Source of the DNA: JACVRW01 sp963812915 | Lineage (GTDB): Bacteria; Actinomycetota; Thermoleophilia; Solirubrobacterales; Thermoleophilaceae | Direction: 5' to 3' | Assembly: GCA_963812915.1 (NCBI GenBank) | Contig: CAWEXB010000013.1 | Coordinates: 62,001 to 126,000, forward strand | Length of the DNA: 64,000 nt | Shown here: piece by piece, positions 57,791 through 64,000 of the stretch | Layout of the letters: every line of letters begins with the position of its first letter | How positions within the stretch are numbered: the stretch's first letter is position 1 | Program-made: the position numbers and the translations under genes | Notes under the pieces: generated by a model | What the model was told of the DNA's origin: nothing | The model's database searches: none | The model's input: the letters and a program-made list of their open reading frames with translations, nothing else

Positions 57791-59968
57791 TCACCGAGCT
57801 TCTTGCCGCGGGCGCGAGGGCTCGACCGTAGCTGCCCCCTCCAGCGCCTCCTCGATCAGCTCGGTCAGCTCGCGAAGCTCGATGCGCTCCGCGTTCCCGG
57901 ACGTCTTGATGGCGTCCTCGTACATGGTCACGTCCTTGGGACAGCTCACCACGAAGTAATCGAGCCGGCCCAGCCCGACCGCCTCGCGGATGCGGTTCTC
58001 AGAGGGCCGCTCGGCGCCCGGCTCGTCCGGGATCCAGATTCGCCCGCCGCCCGCCCCGCAGCAGAACGAGTTGTCGCGGTTGCGAGGCATCTCCACGAGC
58101 GTGCAACCCAGCGCCCCGAGGATCTGGCGCGGCGCGTCGTAGCCGCCGTTATGACGGCCGAGATAGCAGGGGTCGTGGTAGGTCACGCCGTAGGAGAGCC
58201 GGCCGCGCACCGGCAGCCGCCCGTCCTCGATGAGCTCGTGCAGGAGCCGCGTGTGATGTGCCAAGGTCCACGAGCCGCCGAGCTCCGGGTACTCGTTGCG
58301 CAGCGTGTTGAGTGAGTGCGGGTCGCTCGTCACGATCCGGTTGAACTCGCACTCCCCGAGCGTCGCGATGTTCTGCTCGGCGAGGGCCTCGAACAGACCC
58401 TCCTCCCCCGCCCGCCGCACGTCGTTGCCGGAGTTGCGCTCGCCGTCGTAGAGGATCCCGAAGTCGAGCTCGGCCGCTCGGAACAGCCGCGCGAGGGCGC
58501 GCGTGACCGTCTGGCTGCGGGGGTCGAAGGAGGCGTAGTCGCCGACGAACCAGAGCACGTCGACCGGCTCCTTGCGCGCGTCCTTCACCTCGAAGTCGAG
58601 CTCCTCCGTCCATCGGCCACGCTTGCGCGCCCGCTCGCCGAAGGAATTGCCCGACTTGTGGATCGTCTGGAGAGTGGACTGGAGGTTCGGGTGCAGCTCG
58701 CCCTCCTCCACGAGCCGGCGGCGCAGCTGGTTGATGATCGGCGCCTGCTCGATCCCCACCGGGCAGGCCTCCACGCAGGCGTTGCACTGCATGCAGGACC
58801 AGACCGTGTCGGCGTGCACGCCATCGTCGCGGACCACGTCCCGGCTGTACCCGCCGTTGCCGGCTTCCTGGCCGCGGATCAGCACCCCGAGCACGCCGCC
58901 GACCCCCACCTCCTTCATCGCCGCATTGGCCTGCTCGCGCAGCTCGAGCACCACGTCGCGGGGAGACAGCGGCCTGCCGGTGGCGAGAGCCGGACATGCC
59001 TCATGGCACTTGCCGCATTTCGTGCAGGCGTCGAGCTGGAGGAGGTGCACCGGACTGAAGTCGGCGAGGGACCCGTAGCCGGCGGGCTCCGCGGCCCGCT
59101 CCTCCGGGATCCCGCGCAGCCGCTTGCCCGCCAGCGGGTCGCGCAGCACGAGCGAGGCGAAGCTCTGCAGGATGTGGGTGGCCTTGGTGTAGGGAATGGC
59201 GGCGACGAAGGCGAGCGCCAGCAACCCGTGTGACCACCACAGCGCGTGCCGCACGGCGGACAGCGCCGAGTCGCCGGCGCCGATCGCGTCGAAGCCCTGG
59301 GCGGCGACCCAACCCGCGGGCGAGAACTCGTCGTAGCCCGGCTGGTCCATGGCGATGCGGGCGCCCTCGAGCACGTAACCCGACAGCGCGAGGACCAGCA
59401 GGATGCTCACGAAGGTCCAGTCGCCCACGCGGTACATGCGCCGCTCGGGGGTCTCCCCCTCCCGATCCGGTCGCCCGTAGTCGAGCTTGCTCGGGCGACT
59501 GATCCCGCGGCGAACCATCATCAGCACGAGACCGGCCAGCAGCGCGAGGCCCAGCACGTCGAGCACGATCGAGTAACCGAGGTAGAAGTTGCCCTCGAAG
59601 AAGCGCCAGCCGAAGACCGGCTCCGTCAAGTCGGTGTTGATCGCGAGGATCACGGTCCCGATGAACAGGACGAGGAAGCCATAGAAGATCCCGCGGTGCG
59701 CCCATCCCACGTATGGGTCGCGGCGCTTGATCGATGCGTGGCTGAAGAGGATGCGGAGCGCCTCACGGATTCGCCCCGGCAGCTCGGAGCGGGGTGGCAC
59801 GTAACCACCGCGGCCCACGCGGTACTTCGCGAGCGGGCGCGCCACGCCGTAGGCGAACACGAGCACGGAGATGCCCGCGAGCACGTACCAGAGCACCTCG
59901 AGCGCGGGCTCGAAGTGCCAGAAGACGTCGCGTGTCTTCTCGGCTGCGACGGGCAGAAGCCCACCCAT
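57791..59968 (-). CDS. etfD: ETF:menaquinone oxidoreductase EtfD-like (membrane heme b, Fe-S, CCG domains)
   Basis: A 725-aa multidomain protein. The N-terminal NarI/DsrM-like membrane part (about 1-280) has about five to six hydrophobic helices with histidines (ARPLAKYRV, WAHRGIFYGFLVLFIGTVIL, RHALWWSHGLLALAFV) that may bind heme b. Two [4Fe-4S] motifs follow (CTKCGKCHEACP near 312, CMQCNACVEACPVGIEQ near 392). Two CCG domains (YHDPCYLGRHNGGYDAP, NSFCCGAGGGRIW) resemble those of HdrB. By family knowledge this type (mycobacterial EtfD) oxidises ETF and reduces menaquinone. It is in an operon with etfB, etfA and a trimethylamine-dehydrogenase-like gene, 3 nt from etfA. Confidence 0.93.
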   Translation of the reverse strand: MGGLLPVAAEKTRDVFWHFEPALEVLWYVLAGISVLVFAYGVARPLAKYRVGRGGYVPPRSELPGRIREALRILFSHASIKRRDPYVGWAHRGIFYGFLVLFIGTVILAINTDLTEPVFGWRFFEGNFYLGYSIVLDVLGLALLAGLVLMMVRRGISRPSKLDYGRPDREGETPERRMYRVGDWTFVSILLVLALSGYVLEGARIAMDQPGYDEFSPAGWVAAQGFDAIGAGDSALSAVRHALWWSHGLLALAFVAAIPYTKATHILQSFASLVLRDPLAGKRLRGIPEERAAEPAGYGSLADFSPVHLLQLDACTKCGKCHEACPALATGRPLSPRDVVLELREQANAAMKEVGVGGVLGVLIRGQEAGNGGYSRDVVRDDGVHADTVWSCMQCNACVEACPVGIEQAPIINQLRRRLVEEGELHPNLQSTLQTIHKSGNSFGERARKRGRWTEELDFEVKDARKEPVDVLWFVGDYASFDPRSQTVTRALARLFRAAELDFGILYDGERNSGNDVRRAGEEGLFEALAEQNIATLGECEFNRIVTSDPHSLNTLRNEYPELGGSWTLAHHTRLLHELIEDGRLPVRGRLSYGVTYHDPCYLGRHNGGYDAPRQILGALGCTLVEMPRNRDNSFCCGAGGGRIWIPDEPGAERPSENRIREAVGLGRLDYFVVSCPKDVTMYEDAIKTSGNAERIELRELTELIEEALEGAATVEPSRPRQEAR

Positions 59969-59971
59969 CGC

Positions 59972-60925
59972 TTAGCCCTCGAACTGCTCGGCCAGCTCGT
60001 CGGCGACGTCGAAGAGGTCGGCCACGACGCCGTAGTCGGCCACGCCGAAGATCGGCGCCTCGGGATCGGTGTTCACCGCGATGATCGTCTCGGCGGTCTG
60101 AATTCCCGCCAGGTGCTGCACCGCTCCCGAGATCCCGAGCGCCAGGTACACCTTCGGCTTCACCGTCTTGCCCGACTGTCCCACCTGGCGGGCGTTCGGC
60201 ACCCAACCCGCGTCCACCAGCGGGCGCGACACGCTCAGCGTCGCGCCCATCCTCTCGGCGAGCTCCTCGAATTGAGGCAACGCATCCTTGTCCTCGATCC
60301 CGCGCCCGATCGAGAGCAGGAAATCCGCCTTCGTGATGTCCACGTCGCCGGCCTCGACCTCGCGGAAGCCCAGGTGCTCCGTCCGGGGCTCGGCCTGCGC
60401 CTCGACCGCGCGGGTCGGCGGGCTGCCCGAGCCCTCGGCGGGCGCGAAGGCGCCGGCGCGCAGCGTGAGCAGCACGCAGTCCTTGCCGGGGAAGTCGAGC
60501 TCCACGTCGACCTTGCCGCCGTAGCCCCCGCGCGTCGCCACCGGCCCGCCGTCCCAGGCCAGCCGGGTCACGTCGCTGGCGAAGCCGAGGCCGCGGCGCG
60601 CCGCCGCCGCCGGTCCGAAGCCGAGCGAGTCGATCGTGTGTCCGAGCAGCACGAGCGCGGGCCGCTCCTGCTCGATCAGCGCGTCGAGCGCGGCGGCATG
60701 AACGTGCGCCTCGAAGTCCTCGGTCGGCGCATCGACCGTGAGCACCTCGTCCACGCCCTCGGCGCCGAGCGCGTCGACGTTGCTCGCGGCGTCGGCGCCG
60801 ATCGAGGCGACCGCCAGCCGCCCGCCGGCCTGACCCTTCACCCCGAGCCCCGCGCCTATCAGCTCGAGCGACACCTCGCGCAGCTCGCCGCGCCGGCTCT
60901 CGGCGATGACGAGAACGCCGCTCAT
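59972..60925 (-). CDS. etfA: Electron transfer flavoprotein alpha subunit
   Basis: A 317-aa ETF-alpha. The C-terminal FAD-binding signature is visible as YLALGISGAVQHLAGIQTAE and IIAVNTDPEAPIFGVADYGV. The N-terminal domain contains LVLLGHTIDSLGFGPAAAAR. The ATG overlaps the etfB stop by 4 nt (ATGA). With etfB it accepts electrons from dehydrogenases and delivers them to EtfD. The upstream position of a TMADH-like dehydrogenase suggests a dedicated ETF. Confidence 0.95.
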   Translation of the reverse strand: MSGVLVIAESRRGELREVSLELIGAGLGVKGQAGGRLAVASIGADAASNVDALGAEGVDEVLTVDAPTEDFEAHVHAAALDALIEQERPALVLLGHTIDSLGFGPAAAARRGLGFASDVTRLAWDGGPVATRGGYGGKVDVELDFPGKDCVLLTLRAGAFAPAEGSGSPPTRAVEAQAEPRTEHLGFREVEAGDVDITKADFLLSIGRGIEDKDALPQFEELAERMGATLSVSRPLVDAGWVPNARQVGQSGKTVKPKVYLALGISGAVQHLAGIQTAETIIAVNTDPEAPIFGVADYGVVADLFDVADELAEQFEG

Positions 60926-61713
60926 CCGCTCATCCGGTCCTTCACGATCTCGGCGATCCGCGCCGCCAGCTCCGACGGGGAGCCGTCCAGCATCTCCGCC
61001 CCCTCGCCCGTGTCGGGATGCGCCACCTGCCGCACCCGCGAACCCGCGGCCGCCTCCACCACCCCCGAGTCGAGCCCGAGCTCGCCGAGCCCGACGACGT
61101 CCAGCGGCTTCTCCTTTGCCTGCTTGATCGCGCGCAGGGTCGCGTAGCGCGGCTCGTTGATGCCCGTCTGGATCGTCAGCAGGGCGGGCAGGCGGACCCG
61201 CAGCAGCTCCACGAGGCCTCCCTCGAGCTCGCGTTCCACCGTCGCCGCGCCGGCGCCGGCGTCGTAGTCGAGCGCCTTCACCACCGCCACGCGAGCGAGG
61301 CCGAGGTGCTCCGCGAGCGCCACCCCGGTGGCGCTGTGCACGCCGTCGCTCGACTGCACCCCGCAGAGAACGAGGTCCGGCGACTCGCGCTCCAGGGCGG
61401 CGGCGAGCACGCGCGCCACGGCCAACGGATCCGCGCCCTCGAGCGCGCCGTCCCAGATCCGCACGGCGCGGTCGGCGCCTTTGGCGAGGCAGGCGCGGAG
61501 CCCTTCCTCTGCCTCCTCGCCGCCGACGGAGATCGCCACGACCTCGCCCTCGCCGGCGGCCTCACGCAGCTGGAGCGCCTCCTCGACGGAGAAGTTGTCC
61601 CACTCGTTCAGGTCCCACTCGATCGCGTCGGGATCGACGCCGGGGCGGTCCTCGAGCAGCTCGAACTCCTCGTCGAGGAGCGCCACCTGCTTGACCGTGA
61701 CGACGATCTTCAC
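60922..61713 (-). CDS. etfB: Electron transfer flavoprotein beta subunit
   Basis: A 263-aa ETF-beta. It starts MKIVVTVKQVALLDEEFELL and contains WDLNEWDNFSVEEALQL, VLCGVQSSDGVHSATGVALA and LLTIQTGINEPRYATLRAIK, typical of the family AMP- or FAD-binding motifs. Overlap with etfA and a 12-nt gap to the preceding dehydrogenase gene show one operon. Whether this ETF is bifurcating (two FADs) cannot be judged by eye. Confidence 0.95.
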   Translation of the reverse strand: MKIVVTVKQVALLDEEFELLEDRPGVDPDAIEWDLNEWDNFSVEEALQLREAAGEGEVVAISVGGEEAEEGLRACLAKGADRAVRIWDGALEGADPLAVARVLAAALERESPDLVLCGVQSSDGVHSATGVALAEHLGLARVAVVKALDYDAGAGAATVERELEGGLVELLRVRLPALLTIQTGINEPRYATLRAIKQAKEKPLDVVGLGELGLDSGVVEAAAGSRVRQVAHPDTGEGAEMLDGSPSELAARIAEIVKDRMSG

Positions 61714-61725
61714 GGCGCGGCGCAG

Positions 61726-63939
61726 CTACTTCGCGGCCACGACTATCGGCTCCACGTCCGGCGTGTTCTGGAGCATCGACTCGTAGTCCTGGTTCGTCAC
61801 CTCGCCCCACAGCCGCCGCTCGCGGATGAACGGGAGCGGCATGGCCGGGTTCGGGCTGTCGATCTCCCGCGCCAGGCGGTGGCCGTCGAAGATGCTGTCT
61901 GGGATCATTCGCGGCGCCGCGGCGTCACCGATCATGTAGACCGCCTCGATGCCCTCGCGCTCGAGCGCCTCCTGGTCGGACCGCAGCTCGTGGTACAGCG
62001 CGTGGTTCGACCATCTCTGCGTGCAGAGCACGACGGTGTCGACCTCGAACTGCTCCTTGTGATCGGGCTTCCAGACGTTGTACGCGTGGCACCTGCCGGG
62101 CTCGATCTTCTCGAGCATCGTGTAGGGGTGGATGTCCACGCCGAGGCGGTGCAGGTCGCGGTGCAGCATGGGCGCCTCGAGCGTGAACTCCATGTAGTTC
62201 GCGATGTCGCCCATCTGAGTGAGGATCCGAACGTCGTGGCCCTCGCCCGCGAGCTTCTGGGCGACCGAGACCCCCATGTAGTAGCCCTCGTTCTCGAGCA
62301 CGAGCACCCGCTTGCCGATCTCCTTCTCGCCCTTCACGACCTCGTCGGGCGTGAGCTGCCAGTCGAGCGAGGTGTCGGCGCCCTCGATCACGTCGTGGGT
62401 CGCCGGGTTCATGCCGTCGGTGGCGAACTGGCACCCGGTCGCGATGATCACGATCTCAGCCCCGTACTCGAGGATGTCCCCGGTCGACAGCCGCGAGTTC
62501 AGATGGACCTCGACGTTCTTCAGCTTGTCGAGCTGGATCTGGCGGTAGTTGACGATCCGCTTCCACTCCCCGAGGCCTCGTGCCGTGCCGCGGCCGATGT
62601 TCTCGTTGCCGTCCGAATGGCCGAGCTGGGAGATCCAGTTCACGCAGCCGCCGATCTCCGCGTCGGCCTCGACCAGGTGCACCGCGTCCATGTCGCGCTT
62701 GCCGAGCACCATCGCGCACTCCATGCCCGCCGGGCCGGCGCCCACGACCAGCACGCCCTTGTCGCGGTTTGCGGCGGGATGGAACTTCTCGGGGTGCCAC
62801 CCGCGCCGGTACTCCTCCCCGGCGGTGGCGTTCTGCGTGCAGATCATCGGCGGACCGCCGACCTCCCAGCGCGAGATGCACTGGTTGCAGCCGATGCACT
62901 CGCGGATGTCGTCGGGCCGCCCCTCCTCGATCTTGCGCGGCAGGAACGGATCCGAGATCGACGGCCGCGCCGCGCCGATGATGTCGAACTGGCCCGACCC
63001 GATGATCGCGACCATGGTGTCGGGGTTCGTGATGCGGCCGACGCCGACGACCGCCTTGTTCGTGTGGTCGCCGGCCTTGACCTGCCCCGTGTACGGCTTC
63101 TCGTGGTTCTCCTCGAAGAAGCGCGAGGGACCCGCGTTCTGGCCCCACTCCGCGATGTCGCCGACGGTCAGGTCCCAGAGGTCGACGAGATCGTCGACAT
63201 GCTCGACGAAGCGAACGCCGTCCTCGCCGATCTCGATCGACGACGGGCCGTAGAGCGTGTCGACCGCGAAGCGCGAGGCGATCGCACAGTCGTCACCCAC
63301 CGCCTCGCGCACCTTCTCGAGGCACTCCTTCCAGAAGCGGGCGCGATTCTCGAAGCTGCCGCCGTACTCGTCGGTGCGCTTGTTGTAGAACGGGGAGAGG
63401 AACTGCAGCGGCAGGTACGAGTGCGCCCCGTAGACGTAGACGATGTCGAAGCCGGCGTCCCGCGCGCGCACGGCCGCGTCGACGTACATCTGCTCCACGA
63501 GCTGGATGTCGTCCCTGTCCATGTAGCGGGGGTGGGTGTTGACCTCGAAGTCCGAGGGGATCTGCGACGGCCCGCGCGGGTTGTGGCGCGACTCCATGCA
63601 GGGGGCGTGCGGCCCTCCGTACCAGAGCTCGATCCCGGCCAGCGCGCCGAACTGGTGAAGGCGGTCGCACATGACCGCGAGGTTGCGTACGTCGTCGTCG
63701 TCCCAGATCCGCGCCGACACCCGGTGCGTGTCATCCGACTCGGGGTGGATCGAGCAGTACTCGGTGCAGATGGCGCCCCAGCCGCCCTCCGCCTTCACGC
63801 CGCGGTGGTAGGCCTGGAAACCGGGCTTCTCGGAGCCCGCGCCGATGCAGTGAGGCACCTGATAGAAGCGGTTCTTCAGCGTCTTCGGCCCCAGCTGGAT
63901 CGGCTCGAAGAGGATGTCGTACTTCGGGTCGCGCGCCAT
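61726..63939 (-). CDS. Trimethylamine dehydrogenase-like flavoprotein (FMN, [4Fe-4S], ADP)
   Basis: A 737-aa enzyme very close by eye to methylotroph trimethylamine/dimethylamine dehydrogenase. The N-terminal FMN barrel begins ARDPKYDILFEPIQLGPKTL and NRFYQVPHCIGAG; Cys31 corresponds to the Cys30 that forms 6-S-cysteinyl-FMN. Active-site Tyr61 is in CTEYCSIHPES, His in VYGAHSYLPLQF, and Trp in IAEWGQNAGPSRF and CISRWEVGGPP. The [4Fe-4S] ligands are CIGCNQC near residue 345 and the Cys of MICTQNATAGEE. The C-terminal domain binds a nucleotide (VLVVGAGPAGMECAMVLG). TMADH oxidises methylamines to formaldehyde and passes electrons to ETF, and etfBA-etfD follow in the same operon. The start at 63939 has a GGGGAGGAAC ribosome site. 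Confidence 0.88.
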   Translation of the reverse strand: MARDPKYDILFEPIQLGPKTLKNRFYQVPHCIGAGSEKPGFQAYHRGVKAEGGWGAICTEYCSIHPESDDTHRVSARIWDDDDVRNLAVMCDRLHQFGALAGIELWYGGPHAPCMESRHNPRGPSQIPSDFEVNTHPRYMDRDDIQLVEQMYVDAAVRARDAGFDIVYVYGAHSYLPLQFLSPFYNKRTDEYGGSFENRARFWKECLEKVREAVGDDCAIASRFAVDTLYGPSSIEIGEDGVRFVEHVDDLVDLWDLTVGDIAEWGQNAGPSRFFEENHEKPYTGQVKAGDHTNKAVVGVGRITNPDTMVAIIGSGQFDIIGAARPSISDPFLPRKIEEGRPDDIRECIGCNQCISRWEVGGPPMICTQNATAGEEYRRGWHPEKFHPAANRDKGVLVVGAGPAGMECAMVLGKRDMDAVHLVEADAEIGGCVNWISQLGHSDGNENIGRGTARGLGEWKRIVNYRQIQLDKLKNVEVHLNSRLSTGDILEYGAEIVIIATGCQFATDGMNPATHDVIEGADTSLDWQLTPDEVVKGEKEIGKRVLVLENEGYYMGVSVAQKLAGEGHDVRILTQMGDIANYMEFTLEAPMLHRDLHRLGVDIHPYTMLEKIEPGRCHAYNVWKPDHKEQFEVDTVVLCTQRWSNHALYHELRSDQEALEREGIEAVYMIGDAAAPRMIPDSIFDGHRLAREIDSPNPAMPLPFIRERRLWGEVTNQDYESMLQNTPDVEPIVVAAK

Positions 63940-63969
63940 GCAGTTCCTCCCCACTCACGGTCCAAGCGA

Positions 63970-63982
63970 ACAAATATGTACA
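63970..63982 (-). promoter_or_regulatory. AT-rich box upstream of the TMADH-like operon
   Basis: ACAAATATGTACA on the plus strand (read TGTACATATTTGT toward the operon) lies about 31 nt before the operon start codon. It matches AAACAAATACGTACA at the start of the Mo/W operon (25206-25219) in 11-12 of 13 positions. It may hold the -10 box or a shared operator. The window ends 18 nt further on. Confidence 0.3.
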
Positions 63983-64000
63983 GCCGCCTTCTATCGCATT

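Noticed and set aside
1..64000. CRISPR arrays, rRNA genes, prophage
   Set aside because: No regularly spaced repeats, no rRNA-like sequence, and no phage structural, integrase or cas genes were seen.

Overview
This is a very GC-rich, gene-dense bacterial chromosome segment with many GTG starts and 1-4 nt gene overlaps. The gene content suggests an actinobacterium, and I infer a Thermoleophilia-like lineage (Solirubrobacterales/Gaiellales) rather than Mycobacteriales or Streptomyces. Supporting markers are a CarD regulator, a SigK/RskA-type sigma/anti-sigma pair, an exonuclease-GIY-YIG fusion, an EtfD-type ETF:quinone oxidoreductase, and a Spo0H/SigH-like sigma factor in the old radA-disA-isp-cysS-rlmB-sigH neighbourhood. 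No plasmid, phage, rRNA or CRISPR locus is visible. One insertion sequence and several palindromic repeats lie between genes.

Layout. 1-7 kb: Ser/Thr kinase, divergent thiolase and 3-hydroxyacyl-CoA dehydrogenase around a palindromic operator, universal stress protein, CNNM/CBS transporter, cobalamin-binding-type protein. 7.2-8.5 kb: a small inverted-repeat element with two hairpins, one split by a complete IS1595-type element with an 8-bp target duplication. 8.6-14 kb: rhomboid protease, anti-sigma and ECF sigma; a second ECF sigma operon; a PlsC-GpsA fusion; a membrane protein; tRNA-Thr(UGU). 14-24.8 kb: the housekeeping block radA, disA, carD, ispD, PHP phosphatase, ispF, cysS, rlmB, sigH, with a DnaQ-Cho nuclease divergent from radA. 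25-36.5 kb: a molybdenum/tungsten island (MobA-MoaD fusion, PabC-like protein, aldehyde:ferredoxin oxidoreductase, NAD-dependent formate dehydrogenase, MoeA, MoeA-PBP fusion). 36.5-45 kb: folate/C1 genes (cyclodeaminase-like, GcvT-like, class V aminotransferase), YvcK, and anaerobic glycerol-3-phosphate dehydrogenase glpABC. 45-51 kb: phosphatase, beta-phosphoglucomutase-like, GH65 phosphorylase, trehalose-6-phosphate phosphatase, sugar kinase. 51-57.8 kb: antiporter, GAF-PucR regulator, ammonium transporter with two tiny membrane proteins, AIM24-type protein. 57.8-64 kb: one operon of a trimethylamine-dehydrogenase-like flavoprotein, EtfB, EtfA and EtfD.

The second half reads as redox and one-carbon metabolism. 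A methylamine-type dehydrogenase would pass electrons through ETF and EtfD to the quinone pool. Formate and aldehyde oxidation is served by Mo/W enzymes whose cofactor genes lie in the same operon, and GlpABC feeds the same pool. Three conserved genes (fdhA, glpB, the AIM24 gene) each carry what looks like one extra base, which may be sequence error or real decay. Coordinates and translations were read by eye; no database search was run.
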